A stretch of 64,000 nucleotides of DNA from assembly GCA_002104935.1 (NCBI GenBank), contig MCGT01000002.1:1302001-1366000 (forward strand). Direction: 5' to 3'. Positions 10,092-21,396 of this stretch are shown in pieces. A model generated the notes under the pieces. It did no database searches. It was given only the letters and a program-made list of their open reading frames with translations, and was not told the DNA's origin. The translations under genes and the position numbers were made by a program. The first letter of the stretch is position 1; the number at the start of each line of letters is the position of its first letter. The DNA comes from Hesseltinella vesiculosa. Taxonomy: Eukaryota; Mucoromycota; Mucoromycetes; Mucorales; Cunninghamellaceae.

Positions 10092-11841
10092 ATGAGCAAA
10101 CAACAGAAACTGCTGGTGATCCTTGTGGATGGTTTGGGCGATGTAGCCATCCCAGACTTCCAACAACAAACTCCTTTACAATATGCGCGTACGCCTTGGT
10201 TAGATAAACTTGCGGGTAACAAAGATCACGCCTCACGCATGCTTCTATTTTTTCACACTTTCGTTGTCTCGCTTTAGCGACTGGCCGATCAGGACTCTTG
10301 GATTCAGTCGAACCTGGTTTAGCTTGTGGCTCAGATACTGCCCACATGTCCATCCTTGGCTACAATCCCCAAAGGTAAATTTACCCGCCAATTCCCGTAA
10401 ACCCATGCCGCCTTTTTTTTTTTGACAGATATTATCGTGGACGCGGTGCGTTTGAAACTATGGGTGCTGGCTTGGACATGATGCCAGGCGACATTGCTTT
10501 CAAATGCAACTTTGCTTTTATGGATCCAACGTCTGGCATTGTTGTCAAACGAAAAGCAGATCGCCACTTTGAAACCATCGGCCCTGTCCTCTGCAAAGCC
10601 TTGGACAATGTGTAAGCTCCAAAAACGGAATGCACCACCCTGATCCTCTCTCCCTCTTTTTTGTCGCATCAGCAAACTACCCTCCTTCCCAAACCATACA
10701 GTTGCTGTCAAATATGCCATTGAACACCGATGCGGGGTCCGAGTGCGGGGCCCTCGTTTGACAGACGCCATCACTGGCACTGATCCTATCAAAGACGGGT
10801 AAGCGTTGTTTTCACCTGCCTGCAAGAAAACACTCACCTCTTGGACTAGCCTCCCCTTGGTGACATGTACACCCACCGATCATACCCAAGAAGCTGAACT
10901 AACCAGCAAGGTAACCCACCCCAGCCGATAAAGTAAGGCGTGCTCACGCGTTGCTTTGCCGGCACATGTAGTTAACCAATGAATTACACTCTGTCTTTTC
11001 AAGGATCCTTGACAGCCACACCATCAACCAGGAACGCATCCAACAAGGCAAAACACCCGCCAACTGCGTCCTGCTCCGTGGCTGCGGAAGCTGCATCGAC
11101 GTAAACCCGAATGGAAGCGATCCGCATCGTATTGACAGCTTTTTCCCCTGATGGTTTAGATCCCTTCTATCTACGAGTTACATGGTCTTCGAAGCTTTCT
11201 CATTGCACCCACTTGCATCATTGCAGGCATTGGTATGACAGCAGGCATGGATATCCTCAGCGTCCCAGGCGCCACTGGCGATTACCATACCGACTTCTCC
11301 GCCAAAGCCAATGCCACCGTCCGTACGCTCCAGCTTCCCTCCTACGACTTTGGCTTTTTGCATATCAAAGCTGTTGATGAAACTGGCCATGACAGGAACC
11401 CGCAGCTAAAGGTAACATGCCTTGTCGCCGTCGGACCGACTGACGTTCTTTGCTAGGTCGAGTATATCGAAAAGGTGGACAAAATGGTCGGCGATATTCT
11501 ACAGCAGCTAAAGGATGTGGAAGCAAATAACGAGATGGAGGTAAAGATAGAGAGAAAATGCCTGGGAAGGTATGCTGACTTATTTTGCTTCTCCTATCTA
11601 GTTCACTGTCGTTGTCACCAGCGATCATTCGACGCCGGTGGTGCGTGGTGACCATAGCTGTGAACCTGTGCCATTTTGTATCAACCGAGTGCGACAATGT
11701 ATGCAGGCAGATGTGTCAGGCTGCGGTCTTACCTCACAAGGATTCAACGAGATCGATTGCGCATTGGGCTCCCTAGGCCGGTTCTGTGGGAATCAAGTCA
11801 TGCCATTAGCCAAAGCCTATCTGAATGGTACCCTGTCGTAG
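10092..11841 (+). CDS. Archaeal-type (ApgM) cofactor-independent phosphoglycerate mutase
   Basis: Nine exons (10092-10215, 10278-10374, 10429-10611, 10673-10798, 10850-10910, 10972-11100, 11160-11411, 11457-11540, 11602-11841) give 431 aa. Family signatures: LLVILVDGLGD (metal-binding Asp), CGSDTAHMSILGYNPQ (catalytic Ser region), YYRGRGAFE, HTVAVKYAIEHRCGVRVRGP, LRGCG, then KAVDETGHD and VVTSDHSTPV carrying metal-binding Asp and His. These belong to the alkaline-phosphatase-superfamily ApgM group that interconverts 3- and 2-phosphoglycerate in glycolysis. It is distinct from yeast dPGM and from the bacterial/plant iPGM; whether it is the main enzyme of this organism cannot be told here. Confidence 0.88.
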
Positions 11842-12213
11842 CCCTCCTCTTCGGTTTTTTTTCCCCTTTAGGTACCATCCCACTTGTCTCACTCTTTTAT
11901 ACACACTCAGCCCATGTTTATATCTCACACACGACAACTAGATTTATAAATGGGCGTCCCCTTTTGGTCAACAAAGCAGGAAAAAAATCGGCTTCCGCTT
12001 TTCGGTAGCCAAACAGGCTGAAAGTGGATAGAGAAGTGCATAACGTTTTATTCATGAAGATGGTTGTTTGTATGGGAAGGATGAATGGGTAGATTAAAAG
12101 AGTGTAGGCATTATAACGAAGCATTAAAAAAAGGAATTAAGTGCAAAGGAGCAATGAAAAGAAAACAGGATAACAATGAAAAAAGTCTAATTGTGATGGT
12201 ATTTTTTTTTTGG
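11842..12213. other. Intergenic between convergent genes
   Basis: 372 bp between the ApgM and HMG-box stop codons. It should hold both 3' UTRs. No further gene seen. Confidence 0.6.
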
Positions 12214-13206
12214 TTAAAAACAAGCATAATCGTCCATATTAGGGAGCGAGTCGATGGATGGGAAGGAGACATACGAGGCCATGGTCCCATCATAGTCGTC
12301 AGAAGACCAGCAGCCAGGGTTGGAAGGTAGGGTGAGAGAGGCTGGCGTGTCGAAGAAGACCGGATCGCCGTGAGGAAGGTCCACAGTCTCAATTTTAATG
12401 TCAATATGCTCAAGCGAAGGCGGGTGATAACTGGAGAGCATCACGTCAGGTGATAGGCAGGGAAAGGCCGAGCTGGACCAAGGCAAAGGCGAAAGGCCAA
12501 GGCTAGAGGCAGGCGATGGGCTGTCGGAAAGGTAAGCGGGCGACAAGTGGTCCAAAAACATGCCGGAAGGAACCGGGAGGGAGGAAAAGGAAGAAGCTAA
12601 CGAAACACATGGCGAAGGCGTAAGAGAGGCCCAGGCGGGCGAATGCATCGAACAAGGGGAAATGGAAAGGCTACCGTCACACATCAAGGAAGGGACGAGA
12701 GGAAGCTGGTGTTGATCGGGGCTGGAAGAGACGGCTGGGATGGCTGTGGAGCTGAGAGTGACTGGTTCAAAGCAGATGGGTGTGTCGGGTTGAAGATCAG
12801 CAGGTGCGAGACTGGCGGTGCCAGGAGATGCAAGTGCAGGTGTGGCACCTTGTAAAGCGTCTTGGTCATGGTACAGGCGCTGCATATAGGCGTTCCGGGC
12901 AGAGGAGCGTGAAGTAAAGAAGTCGGTACGGGAGTGGCGAGTGTAGACGCGCTGGGGCTTTTTGGCGGCTTTGGCAGGGGAGTATTTATAATCAGGATAC
13001 TTGCGGCGGTGCTCGGCTTTGGCTTGAAGGGCCAGGCGTTGGTAAATGTCTTTTTCCTCGGGCCCGATCTCCTTCCACCATTTGGCGATGATCTTTGAAA
13101 TGTCACGATGATTGGCACCCGGGCAACGAGACAGGATCTCCTTTTGCTTTGCGTTCCGGTACAGTAAAAAGCAGTTCATCGGACGAGGAATTTTGACAGG
13201 TGCCAT
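12214..13206 (-). CDS. HMG-box transcription factor (SOX/MATA type)
   Basis: An uninterrupted 330-aa frame starting at ATG 13206. The HMG box occupies about residues 7-76: IPRPMNCFLLYRNAKQKEI, NHRDISKIIAKWWKEI and KYPDYKYSP, the sequence-specific MATA_HMG/SOX subclass (RPMN at the start and PDYKY at the end are its hallmarks). The remaining 250 residues are Ser/Pro-rich and acidic near the end, as expected of an activation region. Mucoralean sexM and sexP are also HMG-box genes but lie between a triose-phosphate transporter and an RNA helicase gene; neither is here, so this is probably a developmental or general regulator. A TATAAAAA box lies about 128 bp upstream. Confidence 0.88.
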   Translation of the reverse strand: MAPVKIPRPMNCFLLYRNAKQKEILSRCPGANHRDISKIIAKWWKEIGPEEKDIYQRLALQAKAEHRRKYPDYKYSPAKAAKKPQRVYTRHSRTDFFTSRSSARNAYMQRLYHDQDALQGATPALASPGTASLAPADLQPDTPICFEPVTLSSTAIPAVSSSPDQHQLPLVPSLMCDGSLSISPCSMHSPAWASLTPSPCVSLASSFSSLPVPSGMFLDHLSPAYLSDSPSPASSLGLSPLPWSSSAFPCLSPDVMLSSYHPPSLEHIDIKIETVDLPHGDPVFFDTPASLTLPSNPGCWSSDDYDGTMASYVSFPSIDSLPNMDDYACF

Positions 13207-13333
13207 CTTTTTTTAAAAAAAAAAAATGAATAAAGGAACGGGAAGGGGATCAAGATGAATAGAAAAGAAGAAGACAACGAAAAGGAAGGGAAAGGGATGA
13301 AGAGAATAAGCGGAGGAGGGAAAGAAGGCGGTC

Positions 13334-13341
13334 TTTTTATA
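13334..13341 (-). promoter_or_regulatory. TATA box of the HMG-box gene
   Basis: TATAAAAA on the minus strand, about 128 bp upstream of the HMG-box start. The 375-bp gap to the NOL8 stop (13207-13581) otherwise shows only A-rich sequence. Confidence 0.5.
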
Positions 13342-13581
13342 TGCGCATGAAAAAAAAAAGCTTTTTCGAAGACCGGAAAAGCAACACACCGCGCAAGAAA
13401 GTCACGAAAGCTAATTACGAGACAACATGGCTAATCAAGGCTGAGATGAAATAAAGGAGTGGAAGAAAAGGATGCTCATTTATTTTAATTTACAAGGTGA
13501 GTTGGAGAGATGCGAGGGTAAACATAATCAAAATGACAAGAACAATGAATGATTAAAAAAAAATAGAAAGGCAAGGAAAGT

Positions 13582-16048
13582 CTACTTCAGGTCCTTGCTG
13601 GCTAGCTTCTGTTGCATTCTTGTAGCATTCTTATCGCGCTTCTTGAGTACTTGTGATATAATGACTCGGTTGGTACGCCATTCTTTTTCTGTCTCTTCCC
13701 TGAAAGTATCAAAGAGAAATGATTGAGAAGGAGGTAAAGGAGGAAAAGCAGGGATGAATGGACGTGACACAACACATCGATGATTTTCATCTTCTCTTAC
13801 CAATTATCTTCTTGTCTTTGAAAAATGCCATGAGGATCATAAAGATAGCAGCTTCTATTTTCGACCAACAGCATAAAAAGGTATATTTAGTAACATGCCT
13901 ACATCCACTGCTTCTACATATGCTCTTTCTTGATGGAGATCCACCTTACTTTTTGATCAAATCGGGACTGTCGTCATGGTAAAAGAACAGAGAGCTAAGT
14001 TCCATACTCTATGATAAAGAAGGATGAGCTCAACAGCAATGAAGAAAAACATGCCCTCTTACCTGGGAGGTGGTTGCTGATTTTAAAAACGAGGGCTGCG
14101 TTGCGTCCATGGCAGGGACATCTGGCGGAGGGGTGGAAGGCTCTTCATCTTCACTGACGCCATCCGCTCCAAATAATGTAAACGGCTCTATTCCGAGAGT
14201 TTAATAAGCGGGGATGCCACGTGATGTAGAGCTGCATGATTCTCTTCTTGTTTTTACCGTCAGTAGCACTAAATAAAGGTTTGAGGTTCACGTTGACGCT
14301 GAAATGTTTATCCTTGGAGACTTCAGGCACAGCGGACTCGGTTCGTGTGGGGGCAAGATCTAAAAGTAGAAAAATAAAAATAGAAGCAATTAACCCACAA
14401 AGAAAATACAAGGAGGTGACAAACCTTGATCATCTCTGTCACTGACGTCAGACAAGGAGCCTTCATGGTCGGAAGCTTGTTTTGTTAAATACTGGCTGGC
14501 ATCCTCGGCTTCCGGATCATAACGTGCACTTGCTGCCCAGGTATTGGCTTGTTTCCTGGTCCCAATAAAACAAAACAAAAAAAAAGGTGAGTGCATGTGG
14601 GTCTCATTTTACCCTATCTTACGTAGGCGTAAAGACTTGGACATCACCAAACATGGACCGGAGCACATCCATTGACTGATCTTTTTCCGCTGCCAAGCCC
14701 TTGGTGACATCGTCCATGGAAGCGGCCGCCGTGTCAGGAGCGTGGGTGTCTTCGTCTTCGTCATCGTCCATAAACTCTTCGTCCAATTTGAACCGGTCGT
14801 CGCCCTTGAATTTACTTTGCAGTTCAAGTCGCTGGCGGCCCTTTTCGCCTTCTAGCACAGGATTGATCCGAATATCCAGGTCGCCATCGTCATCCTCTTC
14901 ATCCGAATCGAACATCCATTTAGCGTCTTTGCGTGGCTCTCCTTCGTCTTGGTCCTACAATGGAAAGGCAGAAAAGGATGAGAGCTGTGAGTCATAAAAA
15001 TAGAAAGCGTTTGGCTCGTACCTGGTCGGAATCCTCAAACAAGGCGGGCCGGCTGTGGGTGTCTTCTTGATCAGAGTCTTGGAACAGGGCTGGGCGGTCG
15101 GTGGTATCTTGGTGGCCTTGATCGTTATCGGAGTCGTTGAACAGCGAGTGCCGGTCGTCGTCGTTGTTGCTGCCTTGCCAATCCATGGCCTGGGGTTCAT
15201 CGTCCATCACCTCAAGCTCGGCTTGTTGTTCGAAATCTTCGTAAAACACTGGCAGGTCAGCCGTGCGCTTCATGCGGCCACCCACATTGAAGAGCTTTTC
15301 CAGATTGTTCTTGTAGTGGGTAGGATCAAACACAAACTATCCGAACGAAAGACCTGATGTGAGTCTTTCTTGTTGGTGCTCCACGGTTCCTTTACCCTTG
15401 TGCCATCTTCCTTGGCTAGGCGCATGACAGCAATGGCACGACCATATCTACCACGTTTCCATTTGCCACTGCGAGTGTTGACATTATTGTCAGTGACCAG
15501 GGACATGTCTTTGGCAAAGATACCATCGCCGCTGGGGCAACGAGCCTGGCGTCTTCGCTTCCTATCGAGCTGGAGCAGTTCCTTTCCCTTTTTGATCTGC
15601 TCGCGTTGTTCAAATGTCGGTGCAGCTTCTTCCAGTCGTAGCTTATGTCCCTTCCAAGTGGATCCATGGTAAATCGACATGCCTATACAGAGCAAAAACG
15701 TAGAAAAAGTTAGTACAGGAAAGCACAGAAGAAGAAAAAAAAAAAAAAACGCTGGTAAAAATCACTTGCATGAGTTCCACTGTTTGGGAGTAGTATCAAT
15801 GGTGAAATGGGCAAATCCTCGACATTGATCAGCTTGATCTTTGGCCACATCTATACTGGTCAAGGTGCCAAACTTGCCAAAACGATCTTGGATCAAGGTG
15901 ACTGTTGTGGTTGGCGGTAATCCACCTGCATAGATCCGCTTCTGCACAACACTCGTACTATCTATTAAATACCAATCCCTCATCAATATTCGAAAACATT
16001 CTATCTGTGTTCCAGCCGTCACTTACCTTGACTGGGGACAGTGGCCAT
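13582..16048 (-). CDS. NOL8/Nop8-like nucleolar RRM protein
   Basis: Eleven exons (16027-16048, 15770-15961, 15396-15682, 15022-15336, 14623-14954, 14425-14555, 14258-14359, 14063-14187, 13950-14008, 13801-13854, 13582-13699) give 578 aa. An N-terminal RRM (KRIYAGGLPPTT, RGFAHFTI, MSIYHGSTWKGHKLRLEEA) is followed by a YGRAIAVMRL segment and an acidic middle with repeated PALFxDSDQ motifs. The C-terminal block has LFFYHDDSPDLIKKSCYLY and a basic helix. RRM plus acidic middle plus this C-terminal block is the NOL8 family, nucleolar proteins of 60S assembly (yeast Nop8). Intron 2 (15683-15769) closes in frame only with a GC donor (GCAAGT), which restores the RRM across a Cys codon. Confidence 0.85.
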
Positions 16049-16180
16049 GCTAAGGATACTAAACAGGAAGAAAAAATGCGAGCGACCGAAAAAAAAAAAA
16101 ACCAAAAACCAAAAACCCAGCAAGCCAGTTTTTTTTTTTTTTGCAGCTGCAGCTTCTTCCTCTCTTTTCTCACCAGCACA
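16049..16180. promoter_or_regulatory. Divergent promoter, NOL8 / WW-domain gene
   Basis: 132 bp between start codons, again with an A run toward the minus-strand gene and a T17 run followed by GCAGCTGCAGC toward the plus-strand gene. Confidence 0.6.
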
Positions 16181-16951
16181 ATGTCGTCTCCAAAAGATGA
16201 ACCGCAGGACAATGTCAACGATAATACCACACCTCCTCCAACGGAACGGTCAAATGATACACTAGAAGATTCAAAAGAGTCCCATCCATCAACACCACAC
16301 CAAGAAGACGAGCCATCGACAGAGACACATGTACTAGACCCATCACCAGAAGATGTGTCGAATGCCTGGACACAAACATGGGACGAACAGTCCAGAGAGT
16401 ATTACTGGTGGAATACAGTGACGAACGAAACCGCCTGGGACGACCCACGGCTAGCACCCGCACCCTCAGACTACCAAGACGACTATGCCGACCCTACCGC
16501 TGCATCCGCCCAGAACAAACTCGACGACGTGCTTGATACCATTGATGCCACCGTCAAGGCTCAGCTGGATGGCCAGGCTGCTCCTGCCGTCTATCCCCAA
16601 GCCGGCCCTCGTCACACGCCTACCTCGTTCCCCTCCTCTTCTTACTCTTCCGCCTCAGCCTATGGCGAACAGGACCCTTATAAATTCCAAGCCTATTTCA
16701 ACTCCAAAACCGGTCGCTTCCAAACCACGGGCGACCTTGCTCAACGTCATCCGGGACAATTCACTCAAGAATTCCGAGCTCAACGACAAATGGAAGCCTT
16801 TTTTGACGTCAATGCCTATCAAGAAGAACGCAACGTACAACATGTTCAAAACGATAGAAAACGACCACTCTCAAGAAAAGAAGTCGAACGGTTCAAAAAA
16901 GCAAAGAAAGAGAAGAAATTAAATCGGATGCGCGAATGGCTTCGTGATTAG
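16181..16951 (+). CDS. WW-domain protein
   Basis: A single exon of 256 aa. After an acidic Ser/Thr/Pro N terminus a WW domain spans about residues 62-90 (AWTQTWDEQSREYYWWNTVT, then ETAWDDPR), with the second Trp and the DDPR end typical of proline-ligand WW modules. The middle is low-complexity, then DPYKFQAYFNSKTGRF and a very basic C terminus ending MREWLRD. The basic tail resembles fungal WW proteins linked to pre-mRNA processing, but I cannot assign an orthologue. The ATG is the first after the T tract of the shared promoter. Confidence 0.8.
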   Translation: MSSPKDEPQDNVNDNTTPPPTERSNDTLEDSKESHPSTPHQEDEPSTETHVLDPSPEDVSNAWTQTWDEQSREYYWWNTVTNETAWDDPRLAPAPSDYQDDYADPTAASAQNKLDDVLDTIDATVKAQLDGQAAPAVYPQAGPRHTPTSFPSSSYSSASAYGEQDPYKFQAYFNSKTGRFQTTGDLAQRHPGQFTQEFRAQRQMEAFFDVNAYQEERNVQHVQNDRKRPLSRKEVERFKKAKKEKKLNRMREWLRD

Positions 16952-17127
16952 AGTTTTATGCAAAAAAAAAAAAATAATAATAAAAATAATGGGTTGGACA
17001 AATTTTTTTGGCAGTGACTGCTTCAAGCTGCTGAGGTTGGGCAAATTCACAAATGGAAAAAAAACACGGCTGGCCACGCTCCTTTCTTTTTCCTGCTTTA
17101 AAAGAAATAAATTAGTTTGCAAAACGG

Positions 17128-19521
17128 ATGAGGTAATGGAGACGGAAAAAAAAAAAGGAGAAGGAAAGAAGCATGTAGGCTAGAATTGCCCATCCACCAT
17201 TAGACTGGGCCATGAATTAGCTCTCATCAAATTCCAGCGTGACACTTGTTTTTCTGTTGCCATGGAAACTGACCTCTTCTTGCTTTTTTTTTTTTTTTAA
17301 AAAAAAACATAGTCGCCGAACAAACAAAAAAAAGGATCTTCCCAACTTCACTTTTCAGCTACCTGGATCCGTCCCAAACTCACCTGTGACATTTGGAAGC
17401 GCCCCCAACAGCCCGTTACTTAACACAGCCTTCAGTTTGCAAGGCTCCTCCTCCGTCCCATCTTCGCCAAATCCTGGATTCCGGCGGTCAAGCACCGATC
17501 TTCTCCCACAACTTTCTGAATCCACCACTCCCATGCGACGCACATTTTCTGACACTGGCAACAAAAACACCTTCTCATTTGGTGGCCAGCCTCCTGCAAC
17601 CGCCAATTCCCCATCTGCATTTGGCCAACAACCTCAACCGGCATCCGCCTCTGCCTTTGGCCAGCCACCTGTCACACCTACCTCTGCTTTTACTTTCGGA
17701 TCGGCCACTGGCTCATCTGCATCGGCTCCAGCCGCAACCACTCCCACGGCGTCCACTTTCTCCTTTGGCTCAACCCCTGCCAAGCCTGCCGCCAGCTCAC
17801 CCTCAGCATTCTCGTTTGGCAACACCCCTACCAAGCCAACGACGTCTTTTGGCTTTTCACCCAGCTCGTCTACAGCCGCCACAGCTGCGTCCGTCTCGGC
17901 TCCTGCCCCTGCAAAGCCTGGCTTTTCTTTTGGCGACGCATCCAACAACAAGCCTGCCAGCCCCTTTACCTTCCCATCCACAACATCGGCCGCGTCTAGT
18001 GTTCTGAATACGCCCAGTGCTCCTCCTTCCAACGCTTCTACGGGCGCCTTCTCATTCACTTCAACACCTACCACCGCTAAAACGGCCTTACCCGCGCCTT
18101 CATCCACTACCCCTGCTTCAAGCGCTGCAACCACCACAGCTCCCTCCACTGGATTTACGTTCACCGCTCCTGGCTCCTTGTCCTCCTTTGGTGACGATGC
18201 CAAAAAGACGCCATCCTTCCAATTCTCAGCTCCAACAGCCAATGACAAGCCAGCCGCTCCTACTGTCACCCCAGCTGCTGCCTTGACGGCAACCACTGCC
18301 ACACCTGTGCCTGCCTTGTCATCTGGCTTCTCATTCAAACCCGCCACCAGTGCAGCCGCCACCAGCGCCGCCCCTGCTACCTCAACCACCAGCACATCCC
18401 AACCATCCTTCACCTTTGCCCTCCCTGGTGCTTCCTCCTCCACCCCCGCCACATCCACCCCCGCCACCACCGCTGCCACATCTGTTCCAACCGCCTCCAC
18501 CTTCTCCTTTGCAGCCAGCACCACTACACCTGCACCTGTACCTGCTGCTCCGTCTATCTTTTCTTTTGAAAAAACCCTCAAAGACCTTGAAGCTGCTAAT
18601 GCCCATCCGACGGCCATCAATGCCGCCCTGCTTACACCTGAAGTCCTTCGATTCCAGTAAGCCTGAGCTGCGAAAAAAAGAAAGAACGAACGAGAGAAAG
18701 CTGACGAACGCCTCTTATTTTTCCTCCGCTTTTCTCTAGCCAAGCACAAGCATCCAAACCTACGATGCACACCACCAACTTCCGTATCGACAACATTCAG
18801 CCATCTACCCGTTTCAGTGAGCTACCTCAGCAAGCCCAGATGGAACTGGACGAGGTGCAGCGACACATCGAAAAGGAAATCAGTATGTCCAAACTTCTGG
18901 CCAGCCAGCGCATGCCTGAACGTGAAAAAGCCATGAAGAGCGAATGCCAAACGATTGACGACTTGACCCAAGTAAGTGTGAAATCAAAAGAGAAAACCAT
19001 GGCCACAACCGTTCACTCACGCGTTTTTCTTTTGCCGTCCGTTTCAGAAATGGGACATCCTGAAGACGCGCTTGATGATCAACAGCAAGAAATGTGACGA
19101 ATTGCTGGCTGCTGTCCAAGAACATTGCCGCCACGCTTATGCCGGACAATCCGTCATCGAAGCCAGCAAAAACCCTGGGATGGTCAGCACAAACTGGATG
19201 TTTGGTCACGGCGGTCGGGACGATTACTTCTGTGCCCTTGTGCCCAAACTCCAAACACGTTTGGTCGAGTACAAAAAGACCTTGGCAGACATTGAACTGG
19301 CCATTGAGTCTTTAGCAAAGAAGCAGTTCGAAGCCCCTCAAGGTAAAAAAAAAAAATCTGTCAATCCTCCCCCCTTCAATGGCTCAGTCATTTTTACTCT
19401 AGATCTCGCCACTGTCGCAAACTCACAAAACGAAACCTTTTTACTCCTTGCCAACCGTGTGGCTCAACTACATGAAAACATTAACATGGCCAAGGCTTTA
19501 TACCTAAAAAATCATCATTGA
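17128..19521 (+). CDS. FG nucleoporin, Nup49/NUP58 type
   Basis: Proposed exons 17128-17132, 17313-18656, 18740-18971, 19048-19342 and 19403-19521 give 664 aa. The N-terminal two thirds are an FG-repeat region rich in Ser/Thr/Pro/Ala with FGQ, FSFG and FTF motifs (TFSFGGQP, SAFGQQP, FTFALPGAS). The C terminus is a coiled-coil domain: FSELPQQAQMELDEVQRHIE, WDILKTRLMINSKKCDEL and FLLLANRVAQLHENINMAK. This layout fits Nup49 (yeast) or NUP58/45 (animals), part of the Nsp1/Nup62 central-channel complex. The 3' exons are firm; the first exon (ATG AG only) is a guess that closes the phase. An antisense frame of 378 codons is a composition artefact. Confidence 0.8.
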
Positions 19522-20159
19522 TCAGTCTACCTTTTTTTTTTTTCCCATAATCACGGCTGTTGAATTCGAAGTTCGAACTTTTTTTACGCATTAAACCAAC
19601 AACCGTTTCAAACGATAAGATTCATGTGGGTAAGTTTGGTTAGCCGTGACTTGGAATGGTATCAAGGGGGAAAACTCGTCTCATGAGAGAGAGCGAACGA
19701 AAAGAGAAGAGGAAGTAGAGTGTTGGCGGGTGGGACTGAGATGTCCAAACGCAGGTTTGTACAGCGATCTGATCTTTGGATCGTCGGAAAATGTGCGTCC
19801 CTTCGATTACAGGTATGAAGGAGGACAAAGCGAGGACAAAGCCAGTCGGTCTCGATGACATAAATCCTCGCGGCACCAACAGCAAGATCGCTATCGTCAC
19901 GCCTGAATGGCTAGTCAAGGATGATACTCCATGTCACACCCTCCTCCTGTCAAAATTGAGACGGTGACAGGCCAGTGTCCGAGCAAAAGCCCCAGATTGG
20001 AAGTGATCAGCCCCGGTTTTTTTCTTTAATGATGATAGCTATTGTACATTGCAAAAGTGTGAAGAGAGTAGCCTCATGGTCTTGAGCTGACTTGTGTCAT
20101 TCTAAAAATGGAGATTCAATCTGACCATGTCTATTCTAAGTGGGTGATATTTTTTTTTT
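19522..20159. other. Intergenic between convergent genes
   Basis: 638 bp between the nucleoporin and transporter stop codons. Short open frames on both strands show no motif or splice structure. Nothing else recognised. Confidence 0.5.
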
Positions 20160-21396
20160 TTACTCTGGGTTGGTGACAGGCGTGAGGCATGGAGCCACAA
20201 ACATTTTCCCGCACAGAGCCCCTTGAGCTGTTAAGAGGGTCACCATGATCCACAGAATGACCAAGATCACAATGAACACTGTGGCCAGGATATTAAAAAA
20301 GGAGGATTGCCAGATGGCGCCCAGCGCCACCGTGGCCGAGGTAAAAACGCCAAAGGGGAATATCAACCCCCACCAGCCCATGTTGAAAGGTACATTCTTG
20401 GTTTGTTGGTAGGTTGCTCCCACCGAAAAGACAGCCACCACCAAGAACCACAATCCAAAACCCCATAACAGCATAGCCCACACGATACAGCTGGCATGCA
20501 TGGCCGGGCCCAAGTCAGGCACCAGATTGGATGGTGAGCTAAACCACAGCTGACTAGCCTTTCCCAGCTGCAAAAACCCATAGGCACCTGGTAAAATAAT
20601 GGAACCAGGTAAACACTTCTTTTTCTCGTCTTTTTTTTTTTTTTTACCTTGACCAAGAGGACCAAGCGGTAAAAACGCAGAAATGATGACCTCGTTACTA
20701 GGGAGCTGCAATAAAAGAAATGAGAACCCGACATTTTCAAACTCATTTTTTTTTTACCTTGTGTACCACCAAGCGGTGAAAATAGATGACAATGATGGAA
20801 AGAGCCAATAAAATACCGATCCCCATGAGGAAAAACGACGTAATGATGACGATTTTTGCGTGCATTGGATTGACCAAATGTTGGGCAATCAAGCCACCCG
20901 AGGCTGCAGTAACCACTGCTGGGACAATTGGCAACAGCCAAGTGCCGTTCATTCTTTCTAGCTGATGATTATGGTGGATGATGATATAATACGGCACAAT
21001 GACGACGCTGAGCACGGTCAAAACAACTTCGACCCAGTACATCACAAACGCCAAGGTAACGGGCCAAGTCTGAGTGCCAAAATAAGGAATGGCAACCACA
21101 ACGACATAGTTGGTCAGGGTGGTGAAGCTCATGGGGATCGTGCCTAAAAATAGGCTCTGACCAGAATGGTTCAGCATCAGGGTCAGGATGTGCGGAAACA
21201 TGATATAGCGGGCCATGGTCATCAAGGCAAACACCAGAAAGATCACCACGTTTAAAAAAAAGAACACGGACGAGATGGCCTCCAGTCCAGGAAATTGGTA
21301 CGGACAGGTGGCCAGCAGCAGCGAGATAATCCCCGTGCTTTGTGACATGGAAAACCAACTCGGCGTGAAATGCTTGATTTTGTCTTTCAATGCCAT
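20160..21396 (-). CDS. TDT-family anion transporter (Ssu1-like)
   Basis: Three exons (20758-21396, 20648-20705, 20160-20587) give 374 aa with about ten hydrophobic segments. Family signatures are LFLGTIPMSFTTL, LLPIVPAVVTAASGGLIAQH, FLPLGPLGQGAYGF and MGWWGLIFPFGVFTSATV, each with a counterpart in yeast sulfite pump Ssu1 and the related malic-acid permease and SLAC1/TehA proteins. Likely roles are sulfite or C4-dicarboxylate/anion efflux at the plasma membrane; the substrate cannot be decided from sequence. Termini are short, without the long cytosolic tail of yeast Ssu1. Confidence 0.87.

Noticed and set aside
17634..18770. 378-codon minus-strand open frame
   Set aside because: Antisense to the FG-repeat region; its Val/Ala/Gly composition is a mirror of Ser/Thr/Pro/Ala repeats.
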